Source: Neochlamydia sp. S13 (GTDB lineage: Bacteria > Chlamydiota > Chlamydiia > Chlamydiales > Parachlamydiaceae). From it: a stretch of DNA of 64,000 nt. The translations under genes were made by a program, and so were the position numbers. Positions 1 to 11,500 of the stretch are shown piece after piece; position 1 is the first letter of the stretch, and each line of letters starts with the position of its first letter. The stretch covers positions 1 through 64,000 of the forward strand of contig NZ_AP017978.1 of NCBI RefSeq assembly GCF_000648235.2, in the 5' to 3' direction. The notes beneath the pieces are model-generated. The model saw nothing but the letters and a program-made list of their open reading frames with translations, did no database searches and was not told the DNA's origin.

Positions 1-171
1 GAGTCGTTTGCGCAATAGCTACAATGTTATACTGCGAATTATATAAGCGCTGTCTTTTTATATATTTATAATAAATTAATCCACCAGAAGCAGATCCGGA
101 GATGGCTAGAGTAAAAGCATAATCCATAAGCAAGCTGTACGTATAGAAAGCTTCTCTTGTTTTTTTCTCAT
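1..171 (-). CDS. Possible N-terminal fragment of a membrane/division protein (FtsQ-like), runs off the window
   Basis: An ATG at 171 on the minus strand begins a lysine-rich N-terminus followed by a hydrophobic stretch (RTACLWIMLLL), the usual start of a single-pass inner membrane protein. That frame stops near 105. The adjacent frame stays open to the window edge and reads a hydrophobic segment followed by YIKRQR and YNIVAIAQTT. The position downstream of murC-ddl fits ftsQ in chlamydiae, and the last motif resembles the start of the periplasmic domain of chlamydial FtsQ from memory. A frameshift near 110-130 would be needed to join the two halves. The rest lies outside the window, so this is a weak call. 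Confidence 0.25.
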
Positions 172-363
172 AAGAATTTTTAACCTAAAGGAATGAAGAT
201 GGTAGAAGCGCTCTGGTGGTAAGCTCGCTCCCCTCTTTTGACAAACATAAAATTCAGGACTATTTTGCTAGCTCCTCGCTCAGCTAGATCATATCATTTT
301 TTCTCACTTCCTGCAAGATGCTCTCGCATAAGTAATTAAATGAAAAGATGTAGTTAAGCATCC

Positions 364-1443
364 CTAAAAGCTTTGACGCTGCCTACATAAAATAGCATCT
401 CTTCGTTTTCTTTCAAGCGCGAGTATAATTAAGCGATGAATAGCTCCTCTCCATCTACTCCATTCAGCTGGCATATCATAGGATAAAGGCTAAGAGAAGT
501 AAATCCTGGGATAGGGTTAATTTCGTTTAGCCAAAATTTTTCATTAGCATCAAGGAAAAAATCTACGCGTGCCATCCCTGTCCCTCCAACTGCTTGATAA
601 GCAGCTGAGGCTAGCTCTATTCCCTCTCTATTTTTTTCGGGTGATAAAGAAGCTTGAGGAATGGTTTTCATGCTGTTTGCCCCATATTTAGATTCAAAAT
701 CGTAAACATGGCCTTGAGAAAACACTTCACCAGGAGGGAATACTTCTGCATTTCGTTACCTAAAACTGCAAATTCTATTTCCCTAAAATCTGTAAGCCCT
801 TCCTCTACTATTAATTTAAAGTCATATTGAAAAGCTTCCTGGATAGCTGAATATAAGCTATCGGCATGCATTACTTTTTGTACGCCGATCGTTGAACCTA
901 AATGCACAGGCTTTATAAAAAGCGGAAAATTTAATTTGTTTTGAATCGACTGAATAATTGAGGTACTATCTGTTTTCCACTTTTATAGGTGATTTCTACA
1001 AAAGGCAAGGTAGCTATCTGATGAGCTTGCATAAGATATTTGGTATGAGCTTTGTCCATAGCGATAGCAGCGTACACATGATCAGGGCCTATATAAGCTT
1101 TATCGAGAATTTCAAAAAAACCCTGAATTGTCCCATCTTCTCCATAGGGGCCATGAAAGATAGGTACAAATAAATCGCACTCCATTAATTTGTTAAAAAC
1201 GCTTGCATCTATACAGGGGGCGATTTTTACAGCTGCTAGCTCCTGCATGCGCTCTTTAAGCGCGTGGAGATTACTATCTTCTGCAACCCAGTGCCCCTGC
1301 TTAGTGACACCAAAATACTGAATCTCATAAAGCTCTGCAGACACATACGTGCAAATATGACTAGCAGATAAGAATGTTATTTCGTGTTCTACCGAACGCC
1401 CTCCAAAAACTATTCCTAATTTAAGCTTACGTGGCGCTTGTTG
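364..1443 (-). pseudogene. ddl: D-alanine-D-alanine ligase, decayed by several frameshifts (once fused to murC)
   Basis: Ddl joins two D-alanines for the peptidoglycan stem peptide, the dipeptide that MurF later adds. Three reading-frame pieces follow each other on the minus strand. The N-terminal domain has the signature GIVFGGRSVEHEITFLSA just after murC; the middle has HLGSTIGVQKV and EEGLTDFREIEFAVLGNE; the C-terminal ATP-grasp part has GGTGMARVDFFL and LNEINPIPGFT. The frame changes near 978, near 750 and near 440, and again at the murC junction. The true N-terminus has no start codon of its own in frame, as expected for the C-terminal half of the MurC-Ddl fusion known from Chlamydia. 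A GTG near 1344 would start translation after the glycine-rich loop, so the product would be dead. Four lesions in about 1 kb beside intact murC and murG argue for real decay. Confidence 0.85.
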
Positions 1444-2795
1444 CCCGATAAATCGAGCAACTCTTGAGAAAGCTTAGTAATATCGCCTGCTCCCATAGAA
1501 ACAACAATATCGTGGGGATGAACAAAATCAAAAAGTAGAGAAGCTAGATCTTGCCGCTGCACCGAATGAATTTTTTTTATTCCTTTAGACTCTACTTCCT
1601 TAATAATTTCTATTGAAGAAACCCCGTCTATAGGCGCTTCACCGGCAGCATATATCTCCGTGATAAATATCTCATCAGCTTCATCAAAAACATCTTTATA
1701 TAATCCCAAGCAATCTTGAGTACGTGTGTAACGATGCGGTTGGAATACAGTAATCAGGCGCCGTCCCCCTGCAGCTTGGCGTATACCTTCTAGGGTGGCT
1801 TTTATCTCTGTTGGATGGTGAGCATAGTCATCAAGCATTAAAATATGATGCTTCTCGCCCTTTTTTTCGCAGCGACGCTTAATACCACCGAATGAAAGAA
1901 AAGCTTTACGGATTATATTTTCTGCAATCCCTAAGCTTAAAGCTAGGCCTAGCACTGCCGCAGCATTAAGAGCATTATGACGTCCTACCATTGGCAACTG
2001 AATAGACGAATAATGACAATTTTTAAAATCTACGTCAAAAGAGATCCCCCATCCTTTTTGAGAAAAGTTGCTAACTTGTAGCTCACAATGACTTCCAAAT
2101 CCATAGCAAACACCCTTAGGCTTTAAATTTAGAAGATGTTCATTGTCCCCACACCAAAAAAGATGCTCCGATGTTTCCACTTTGCTTAAAAATTGGCTAA
2201 AAGCCTTAATTAAATTCTCTATCTTGCCAAAGTAATTAAGATGATCGGCATCAATATTAGTGATAATGCCTCCATAAGAATGATACTTAAGAAAGGTGCC
2301 ATCGCTTTCATCAGCTTCGGCTATAAAATATTTCCCTTCCCCATGTCCAGCATTTGAATTAGAAGGAGAAAGCATTCCTCCCACCGCATAGGAAGGATCC
2401 AAGCCCGCCTGCATGATTACCCATGCTAAAAGAGCCGAGGTCGTAGTTTTACCATGCGTTCCAGCAACAGTTAAAGTTTTATACTCCTGCATTAAGTATA
2501 AGAGCAGATCGGAGCGATGAAGTATTAAGCATCCCTGCTGCAAAGCAGCATGATATTCCGGATTATCAGCCTTAATATCAGAGCTGTAGATGACAGCAGC
2601 ATGGGCAGAAATGTGGTGAGCCGCATGACCGATAAATATTTTAGCTCCATTTTTCGACAATTCTTCCGTTATATAGTTTGCTTGCATGTCGCTGCCTGTT
2701 ACAACCATCTTCTTTTTTAAAAGAATACGTGCTAACCCGCTCATGCCGATACCACCGATACCAATAAAATGAAAGTGTTTTGCTTCTGAAATCAT
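1416..2795 (-). CDS. murC: UDP-N-acetylmuramate-L-alanine ligase
   Basis: MurC adds L-alanine to UDP-MurNAc in the cytoplasm, the first step of stem-peptide synthesis. The 459-residue product has the N-terminal Rossmann motif IGIGGIGMSG (about residues 11-20), the ATP-binding loop GTHGKTTTS (112-120), the EADESDGTF motif, HPTEIKAT, and the C-terminal VSMGAGDI. The ATG overlaps the murG stop by four bases (ATGA), so the two are translationally coupled. Length is normal for a free-standing MurC, but in Chlamydia MurC is fused to Ddl. Here the frame closes at 1416 while the Ddl frame opens immediately beyond. A missing base in the G-run at 1444-1446 (CCC on the plus strand) would explain the split, giving an altered tail (QxxHVSLN-like) instead of the linker to Ddl. 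Confidence 0.95.
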   Translation of the reverse strand: MISEAKHFHFIGIGGIGMSGLARILLKKKMVVTGSDMQANYITEELSKNGAKIFIGHAAHHISAHAAVIYSSDIKADNPEYHAALQQGCLILHRSDLLLYLMQEYKTLTVAGTHGKTTTSALLAWVIMQAGLDPSYAVGGMLSPSNSNAGHGEGKYFIAEADESDGTFLKYHSYGGIITNIDADHLNYFGKIENLIKAFSQFLSKVETSEHLFWCGDNEHLLNLKPKGVCYGFGSHCELQVSNFSQKGWGISFDVDFKNCHYSSIQLPMVGRHNALNAAAVLGLALSLGIAENIIRKAFLSFGGIKRRCEKKGEKHHILMLDDYAHHPTEIKATLEGIRQAAGGRRLITVFQPHRYTRTQDCLGLYKDVFDEADEIFITEIYAAGEAPIDGVSSIEIIKEVESKGIKKIHSVQRQDLASLLFDFVHPHDIVVSMGAGDITKLSQELLDLSGNKRHVSLN

Positions 2796-3910
2796 GGGTG
2801 GAGCGCCTCCAGAATAAGCGTATAAAACTCTTTAGGCCGGTGGTTGATCTTGTAATTTTGCATCGCTTGGCTCATCTTTTTCCGTTTTTCGAGATTAAGA
2901 GATTCAATCTCACTTGCTAAATGAAAGGCATTTAATTCCTTTTCTTGGCACCTTAAAGCTCCCCCTACTTGCTCTACTAAAAAAGCCGCATTTTTTTCCT
3001 GATGGTTATCGGTAGCATAAGGATAAGGAATTAATATCCCAGGTACCTCAAATTCCATCTGCTCAGCAATGCTACCTGCTCCTGCACGGGTAATGGAGAT
3101 ATCTGCCGCCTGCCATGCTAGCTCCATATAGGTCTCAAAAGGCTTGACATAAGCCTTAAAGCCTGCTTTTCGGTATTCTTCTCTTAAAAAATGGGAACTA
3201 GAAGCATCGCCTGTTAAATGAATAATCTGCCATTGCTCTTTAGCATGCTTTAAGTGCTGAATTAAAGCTTCGCTAACCAAATTATTCAAGTTTAAAGCTC
3301 CTTGCGAGCCTCCAAAAGCTAAAATAGTATCTCGCTCTTTCTCTAGCCCAAAGAATTCACGTGCTTTAGAGGAAGAGCTACCTTCCTTATAATATTCTGG
3401 ACGTAATGGCATGCCAACTTCATAAGTTTTCCCCCCTAAAAGATCTGCCGTATCAGGAAAATGGATGCCTACAAAGGAAGCATACTTTGCCAAACAACGA
3501 TTAACTTTTCCGGGAACGCTATTAGCTTCATGAAGGATGAAAGGGATTTCTTTAGCTTTTGCAGCTAGAAGCATAGGCAAGGTGTAATAGCTCCCAAATC
3601 CTACCACCATATCAGGGCGATATTCGCTAATAATCTTGCAGCATTGCTTTATACCCTTTAAAATCTTGTAAGAAGCTTTTAAAGTTTCCCAAGGAGATTT
3701 ATTTATAAAAGTAGCACAAGAGATCGCCTGGTAGCGGAAGAAATCTTTGTCAAAATAAGGGTTAATATCGAGATTTCCGCCTACATACAAAAGCTCAAGA
3801 GAGTCATTTGCTGCCATAAGCTGTTTGCCTAAAGCAATAGCAGGAAAAATATGGCCTCCCGTACCCCCTACAGTAATAATAATTCTTTTACCCATCTTCG
3901 CTCCTGCCAT
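2792..3910 (-). CDS. murG: Lipid II synthase (UDP-GlcNAc transferase to lipid I)
   Basis: MurG transfers GlcNAc to lipid I on the cytoplasmic face of the inner membrane to make lipid II. The 372-residue product shows the glycine-rich donor loop VGGTGGHIFPA near the N-terminus, LHEANSVPGKVNR, FGGSQGA in the C-terminal Rossmann half, RAGAGSIAE, and IPYPYATDNHQ, all typical of MurG. The start at 3910 (MAGAKMGKR) or the internal ATG five codons later are both possible; the latter fits the family better. In other chlamydiae murG follows ftsW in one operon. Here its upstream neighbour is a foreign island on the opposite strand, so murG must now be transcribed from a promoter in the 3911-4371 gap. 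Confidence 0.95.
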   Translation of the reverse strand: MAGAKMGKRIIITVGGTGGHIFPAIALGKQLMAANDSLELLYVGGNLDINPYFDKDFFRYQAISCATFINKSPWETLKASYKILKGIKQCCKIISEYRPDMVVGFGSYYTLPMLLAAKAKEIPFILHEANSVPGKVNRCLAKYASFVGIHFPDTADLLGGKTYEVGMPLRPEYYKEGSSSSKAREFFGLEKERDTILAFGGSQGALNLNNLVSEALIQHLKHAKEQWQIIHLTGDASSSHFLREEYRKAGFKAYVKPFETYMELAWQAADISITRAGAGSIAEQMEFEVPGILIPYPYATDNHQEKNAAFLVEQVGGALRCQEKELNAFHLASEIESLNLEKRKKMSQAMQNYKINHRPKEFYTLILEALHP

Positions 3911-4371
3911 TAAAGGTGTCTACTATTACAAAACTGGGATTTCTAATTCCAGCGAATGATAAAAAAATTGCTTCTAGGAATAGGAATGACTTCAAATAGA
4001 TAAAAACAGAGGCGTTTTCATCTGTATGTTAACCACTCAGCAATAAACTTTATTTTAAAGCAATAGACATATTCTTTTTTAAAGGCAAAGGATGGCTATA
4101 AGTTCTCTTGCCTCTCTTAGCTTAAAAAAATTTATTAAAAAGCAAGATTTCAAAAAATTCATGCCAAGGAATAAATCATTTATACTAAATAGCGCCTGCT
4201 TAAAAATTATGCCAAAAAATTATAATGGTTGCTTTTTTAAGTTTATTTTTATATGAAAGTTAAAAATATTTTTTACAACCTTCTTAAGAATAGATGGAAT
4301 GTATGTAAAAAGTTTTAATCAGCTCTTGCTACGCATTGAAATACATGCCAACTTAAAAGAAGGATAAAAAT
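3911..4371. other. Divergent intergenic region between murG and the effector island
   Basis: This 461-base AT-rich stretch separates murG (minus) from the first TPR gene (plus) and must hold promoters for both. I see no gene remnant in it. The right part (about 4215-4371) resembles the region before the third TPR gene (about 14800-14943): a T-rich block, the words CCTTCTTAA and GAAATACATGCCA, then a purine-rich AGAAGGA ribosome binding site 7-9 bases before the ATG. The shared upstream sequence shows that the promoter was copied together with the gene. Confidence 0.5.
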
Positions 4372-7300
4372 ATGAATGTAGTGAACGTACACAAGTCTAC
4401 CCTATTATCTACTGAAAACAACTCCCATCATATAGCAAAAAATAATACTTTTAACCCTTCTAATCCTTTGGCAACTCTACCTTTAAAAATTTTCAAACAA
4501 ATTTTTCATTCTTTCAGTAGTTTAACGGAAGACGAATTAAGAAAAATCCTTGATGCAAGAAGCTGTGCTCGAGTATTTAAACAGTACATGCCTAATAACG
4601 TCAAATTTTTGCAGCTCTATCAACCTCAGAAGCTACAATTCTATTTTGACAAACTCTCAAGCCATTTAAATAAAAATCTTTTTTCGATTGATGGTAGTCA
4701 TAATTTTTTATCTGTAGATAGACTAGAAGAGAACTACACCCACACTTTAAAACTTACTATCCAAAAAGAAGATCCTGTTCAGACAAGATTATGTATAGAA
4801 AAACTAGGCGATATCTATTTAATAAAAGGAACGCAACAAACCCTCCTTCAAGCCGCAGGGCTTTATAATTATACCCTACATACTGCCTCTTTAAAAGGGC
4901 AAGAAAGTATTAAAGAAAAGCTATCAAAAGTGGAATTTTTACTCAGCAAGGCTTGCAAAGGAAAACCTGTAGATATTTCTATTACCAAAAAGCAATTTGA
5001 GGACAATCGCAGAGAATTAAAAAAGTTTAGGCAGGAAATAGAAGAGAAAATCCAAGCTCTCGGCTCAGATCCTTCATCTGAGGAAGTAAGAATGCTTTAC
5101 CAGGAAATTGCTCAATGGATGAAAGTTTTCTTCAAAAGTCTTGTAGGTCAAGCTCAAAGGGGTTTAGGAGCTGCGCCCTGTGAATATGCAATGTTAGGAT
5201 TTGGTTCTTTAGCTAGAAAAGAAATGACACCCTACTCTGATTTAGAGTTTGGCATTCTTATGCAAGAAGACACTTCAGCAAATAGAGATTATTTTAGACG
5301 TTTAACAAATCTTCTTCACTTAAAAGTAATCAACTTAGGCGAGACAATTCTACCTGCTTTAAATATTCCCTGCATAAAAAAGGCTAATTTTTTTTGATAG
5401 CGTTACTCTTAGAGGCTTTGCCTTTGATGGTGAAGGAGCGGAAGGAAAAGGCTGTAAAACCCCTTTTGGCAATCGCCAAACATTTGAGCTTATCCAGACG
5501 CCTGAGAAGATGGCCCAATATATCGCTCAAGATGAACAAGGCAAATGGTGGCATGAAAAAGAGCCTCATCTTCCTATGGAATTGCTAAACTTTACTCATT
5601 TGCTAGGAAGTGAGGAGCTAACTGAGCACTATAGGAAAAATGTTCGGGACGAGCTTGAGAAGCCTTGCCAAGAAGGCCTTGATCTGTGTCAATATCTAGC
5701 CAAGCATCACCTAGTTCAAGAGGACATGGAGACTTTTAATCCTGGGATGGGCCTCTTAGAAAGACAGGGTATGCTTTTTAAAGTTAAAAATGATTTATAT
5801 CGTTTTCCTCATCTGGCTTTAGACAGGCTAGCCCTTCTCAAAAAAATAGCGGCTTCCGACACTTTTACTAGGATTGATAAGCTAAGTGAGTTAGGGGTTA
5901 TAACGGAGGGCGCCGCCGAAAAGTTAAAGGATTGGATGAATATAGCGCTATTTATGCGCCTTAAAACCTATTCTCATTATCAAGCGCAGCAAGAGATGAT
6001 GAATCCGCTGATTAAGCCCTTTGGCTTCGATGATCCTGACCTTATTAGAAAGCAGTTTGCTCTAGAACATAAAGCGTTGGAAAAGATAAAAAAAATTTAC
6101 CGTATCTTTATTCCTTTTTATCAAGTTATGCAAAAATTTTTAGGAGGCCACGAAGAAAGTCTTAAATTATCAGATTTAGAGGACAACTCGTTGCAGGCTC
6201 AAGGCAATATAGCTCTAAGGCTTTTACAACATAAAGAGGCAAAAAAATGTTACAAGTCTGCATTAATGATAGAGTCAAAAAATACAGAAGTACTAAATGC
6301 TCTTGGAGTGATTTACAATGCTCAAGGAAATTTAGCTAAGGCGGCCTATTTTTTTGAAGAAGCCCTTAAAATTGACTTTAAGTTATATGGCAAAAATCAT
6401 TCAAAAGTAGAAAGAAATTACACTCATTTAGGAATGATTTACCATGCTCAAGGAAATTTAGAGAAAGCAATTGACTGCGCCAAGAAAGCATTCGAAATTG
6501 GAACCAAAGTTTATAATGGAAAACATCCTGTTTGGGCCATACTTTATAGCAATCAAGGAGAAATCTATCGTGACCAAGGAGACCTAAAGCGGGCGTGGGA
6601 TTACGCCAGCCTAGCACTCAAAATTGACAGCAGACTTCATTCTATAGATTCTCCACACGTTGCAATGGATTATCATAATTTGGGAACAATTCATCAATCA
6701 CAGGGAAATATAGCAGAAGCGGCTAAATACATTAATCAAGCCCTTCAAATTAACATTAAACTTTATGGTAGAAATCATCCTAATGTAGCAACAATTTACC
6801 ACACTTTAGCGACAATTTACGATGCTCAAATGGATGTACAGAAGGCAACCGAATATGCTAAGAAATCTCTTGATATTTATATTAAATTTTTTGGAGAAAA
6901 ACATTCCACCGTAGCTTCTAACTACCACAGTTTAGGAATGATTTACCAAGTACATGGAGATGTGAAGAAAGCGGCTAAATATATCAGCAAAGCTCTTTCT
7001 ATTGCACTTAGCTTCCGGGAAAAGAATCCTCCCTTACTGGCAAAGATCTATGGTGGGCTGGGAATAAATTACCAAGCTCAAGGAAAGGTAAGCAAAGCAG
7101 TTAAATATGCCCAAAGAGCACTTGAAATTGCTCTAGACCAATATGATGAAAATCAACTCGAAGTAGTAACATGTTACAGTAATCTAAGACAAGTTCATCA
7201 AGAACAAGGAAATCTAGATAAAGCAATGGAGTATGCCAAAAGAGCACTTAAAATTGCTCTTAACAATTATGGTGAAAATCATTCTGAAGTGGCAACATGT

Positions 7301-8152
7301 TATAGTAATCTTGCACAAGTCTACCAAGAACAAGGAAATCTAGAAGAGGCTATTAAATATGCCAAGCAAGCACTCCAAATTGACGAACAGATTTTTGGTG
7401 AAAATCATTTCAAAGTAGCTCCGAACTATAATAACTTGGGAACAATTTATATAGAGCAAAACAATTTGAACAAGGCGTCTAAATATTTTAATCAAGCTCT
7501 CCAAATTTACAGAGAAGTTGTTGGCGAAAATCATCCTCACGTAGCAGGCAGTTACAATAATTTAGGAATAATTTACAAAAAACAAGGCAATTTTAAAAAA
7601 GCGACTAAGTACAGCAATAAAGCGCTTACCATTAACCTTAAGTTTTTCGGTGAAAATCATCCCAACATGGTAATAAACTACAATAACTTGGGAATGATAT
7701 ATCAACGGCAAGGTAATTTAGAGAAGGCAGCGGAGTACACTACTAAATCTCTCGCCATTGGCGCCAAGGTATATAACGAAAATCATCCTAGCCTAGCACT
7801 ATGCCACACCAATCTCGGAATGATTTACCAAGAACAAGGCGATTTGGAACAGGCGGCTAAGTATATTAAAAAATCACTCGAAATTAATATTAGACATTGG
7901 GGCATAAATCATCCCACCGTGGCATTAGGTTATAATGAACTAGGGTCAATCTACCAAAAACAAGGAAGTTTAGAGGAAGCAGCTACGTTCACCAATCAAG
8001 CGCTCAAAATTAATATTAAGCTATTGGGTGAAAATAACCTTACTGTAGTGCTTCTTTACCGCAAGCTGGCACAAATCTACAAAGCACAAGGAAATTCAAA
8101 AAAGGCAGCTGAATATGCAAAAAAAGTGCGAGGCATTAAGCTTAAGCCGTAA
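4372..8152 (+). pseudogene. F-box / nucleotidyltransferase / TPR giant protein, one frameshift (paralog 1)
   Basis: Two frames, 4372-5397 and 5398-8152, together match the intact paralog at 14944 from end to end (about 1260 residues). The break is in a run of eight Ts at 5388-5395; the paralog has seven at the same place, and removing one T restores the frame. Domains in order: an F-box-like segment (LPLKIFKQIFHSF then ARSCARVFKQ); a nucleotidyltransferase core with GSLARKEMTPYSDLEFG (note K where the paralogs have an E); a helical region; and about 15 TPRs of 42 residues with the pattern YxNLGxIYxxQGNLxKAxxY and GENHPxVA. No signal peptide is visible; a type III effector is the likely role. 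The frameshift may be real, rescued by transcriptional slippage, or a sequencing error. Confidence 0.75.
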
Positions 8153-8300
8153 GGAGAAATCATGACCATGAGCCTTCAAATCGTTTGAAATCTTTAAGGT
8201 AAACTCTAACCCAACAACATTAGGCATCTAAGAGCTTCCACCTTGGCTACAACTGGACAAATTTAAAATTTTCTGAAAGGTAATTCCAATTATGATCTCC
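8153..8300 (-). pseudogene. Degraded copy of the ftsW 3' end behind TPR gene 1
   Basis: The sequence after the TPR stop aligns base by base with 18598-18720, which encodes the C-terminus of the real ftsW on the minus strand. Read on the minus strand it still spells CSQGGSS, then after a stop VVGLEFTLKIS, against the authentic FSQGGSSLVANILGLGIILNIS. It is therefore an ftsW tail that travelled with a duplicated TPR gene. It has no function as a gene. Confidence 0.75.
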
Positions 8301-8537
8301 CCCAAATCCTATAAATGAGAAAATATTAATCCTAATGAAGGAAATATACTCAAGCCTAAAATTAGCTAAATTTTTAGGCTCCTATTTCAAAAAAATTTAA
8401 TTTTTTTCTAAATTATTTTATAAGGTTTGAAAAACTATTATTTTTTCTTGAAAAATATTATTTAGATAGTTAAAAAAGCCATAAGCACTGCTAATCACCT
8501 GTAAAGATGTAGGTAGCCTTAAAAGGAGGCCAAATAA
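8301..8537. other. AT-rich spacer and probable promoter of the OTU/TPR gene
   Basis: No coding remnant is visible. The segment is very AT-rich, with T-tracts around 8400-8460. It ends in a strong Shine-Dalgarno sequence, AAAAGGAGG, nine bases before the ATG at 8538. The start of the downstream gene is therefore well supported. Confidence 0.5.
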
Positions 8538-11500
8538 ATGAATGTAGAAAGCTCTTCTATTACCCCTTTCATATTTACAGGATTTAGGGAATTAGTATTA
8601 GCAAAGCCTGGACTAAATTTAGGCCCCTATACAGAGATTAGCTTAAAGATTTTTAAGGAATTGGGGCAGCAAGATTTATTTAACGCACGAGGCGTTAGTA
8701 AAGAATGGAAGCAACTAATTGAGCAAACTGAGGAATGGAAAAAGCTCTATTCTAAAATAACTGAGCATAAAGCACTTGAAGAAAATCAAAATACTGGCGA
8801 TAAGTCATCTCTTTTAAGCTCTTTTTCTAATCAATGGGACAACCGTCAAATAGCTAGATCCTTGTGGTATAACCCCACTGCTATTATTGACGATTCAATC
8901 GTAGCCAAAGTAAATGCCGCTGCTGACTATCTAGGTAAAGAAGACTTTAAATTAAAAGGTGTGCCAAGTGACGGTGACTGCTTTTTTAGCGCTTTTTTAG
9001 CAAGTTACGAACAACTTTCTAGGAAAATACCTTTGTTAGATGAGAGCAAAGACAAAGTTTTTTATTTAAGGCAAGTGCTCTCAAGCATTGTTAAATACAC
9101 GAACAATGAAAGAGCTAAAAAAATAAAAGGAAAAAGGACTTGGATAAGTGGATGGGGCGAAGGAGATCTATTAGCTACAGCTTTATCTATTCCTATAAGA
9201 TTAATAACAGTTAACGAAGAACAGCTGGCTTGCGGTATTCACGATAGGCTAATTTTTCCTAAAGCAAGTTTACCTATGAAGGATAATTCTCAAGAATGGA
9301 AAACAATTCCTGAAGAAGAAAAGCTAAAAGAATATGTTCTTATTGTCGATCTAGGTGGCCATTTCATTTATGCACAAAAGCTTTTAGGACAAGAAAAATC
9401 TTTCTTTTTAAATCAAGCAACTTCTCGTATTACTCGTCCTAGCAAAGAGAGTTTTTTTTATCCTCTTAAAGAAGGTAACAAGCCAGATATAAGGAAAAAA
9501 AGAAAAAGATTTTTAACAACAAAATACAACCTGGATAAAAATGATACATTTGACCCATCTAATCCTTTAACTACCCTACCTTTAGAAATTTTCCAACAAA
9601 TTTTTCATTCTTTTAGTAGTTTAAATAAAGGCGAATTAAGAAACATTCTTGATGCAAGAAGGTGTGCTCGAGTATTTAAACAACATATGCCTAATAACGT
9701 CAAATTTTTGCAGCTCTATCAACCTAAGAGACTACAGTCCTACCTTGATAAGCTTTCAAATTATTTAGATAAAACCCTGTCTTCTAGTGGCGAGCACAAT
9801 ACATTTTTATCTGCAGATAGATTAGAAGAAGATTACACACATGTCCTAAAACTTGCTATTCAAAAAGAAGATACTATTCAGATAAGGTTATGTATAGAAA
9901 AACTAGGTGATATCCATCTAATTAAGGGGACGCCTCAAACTCTCCTTCAAGCTACAGGACTTTATAATTATGCTCTACATAATGCCTCTTTAGACGAGCA
10001 AGCAATTATTAAAGAAAAGCTATCAAAAGTCGAAATTTTGCTTAGTAAGGCTTGCAAAGGAGAAAATGTAAATGTTCCTAAAACCAAAAAGCAATTTGAA
10101 AATAATCGCGAAAGATTAAAAAAATTTAGAAAGGAAATAGAAGAGAAAATTCAAGCTCTCGGCTCAGATCCTTCATCTGAGGAAGTCCGAGAGCTGTATG
10201 GTGAGATTGCTCAACAGATAAAATTCTTTTTTAGACGCCTTGCAATACAAGTTTTTGACATTTTAGGGCCCCAACCCTGCGAATATGCCATGATAGGGTT
10301 TGGCTCTCTAGCTAGAGAAGAGATGACCCCCTACTCCGATTTAGAGTTTGGTATTCTTATGCAAGAAGATACTGGAAAAAATAGAGAATATTTTAAGTAT
10401 TTTACAACCCTTCTTCATTTAAAAGTAATCAATTTAGGGGAAACCATCCTGCCTGCTTTGGATATTCCTTGCATAAGAAAGGCTAATTTCTTCGATAGCG
10501 TTACACCCAGAGGCTTTGCCTTCGATGGGGAAGGAGTACAAGGTAAAGGCTGTAAAACGCCTTTTGGAAATCGCCAGACATTTGAGCTCATCCAACCCCC
10601 TAACAAGATGGCGGAATATATTGCACAGGACGAAAAAGGGAAATGGTGGCATGAGAAAGAGCCTCATCTTCCCATGGAATTGCTAACTTTTACTCATCTG
10701 CTAGGCAATCTTGTATTAACTAAGGAATATAGCGAAGTCCTCAAAAAAAAACTTGATATTTCTTACCAAGAAGGATTCTCCCTTCGACAGCACTTATCCA
10801 AGCAACACCTTGTGTTAGATGATATGATAGCCTTTAACCCAGGAATGGCTGATTTACAAAAGGAGGGTATGCTTTTCCAAGTTAAAAATGATTTTTATCG
10901 TTTTCCTCACCTGGCATTAGATAGATTAGCGCTTCTTAAAAATGTAGAAGCCTCGGACACTTTTACTAGAATTGATAAACTAAACATGCTAGGAGTAGTA
11001 GCAGATAGTGCAGCTGATAAGTTAAAAGATTGGATGAGTATAGCGCTATTTATGCGCCTTAAAACCTACTCTCATTATCAAGCGCAACAGCATATGATGA
11101 ATCCTTTGATCAAGCCTTTTGGATTTGATGATCCAGACCTTATTAAAAAACAGTTTGCTTTAGAGCAGGAAGCCCTAAAAAAAATAAAAAAGATTTATTG
11201 TATCTTCGTTCCTTTCCATCAAGCTATTCAAGAATTCTTAGCCGGTCATGAAGACAGACTTAAGTCTTCTAATTTAGAAGATAACTCACCTGAGACGCAA
11301 GGTAATATAGCCCGCAGGCTTTTTCAGCATAAAAAAGCAGAAGAATGGTATCTTCTAGCAGAAAACGATAACCCAAATAATGCTGAGGTTTTAAATGCCC
11401 TGGGAATCATTTACCTTGATCAAGGCAATTTAGATAAAGCAGCCGAATATAGCATTAAAGCTCTTGCCATTAACCTTGACCTATATGGAGAAACTTACCC

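Noticed and set aside
958-1173. Plus-strand 71-codon frame opposite ddl
   Set aside because: It lies fully antisense to the recognisable Ddl N-terminal domain.
5384-5569. Minus-strand frames opposite the nucleotidyltransferase region (also at 10434, 15931, 33040)
   Set aside because: They recur only because the coding strand is conserved among the paralogs; they lack ribosome binding sites and protein features.
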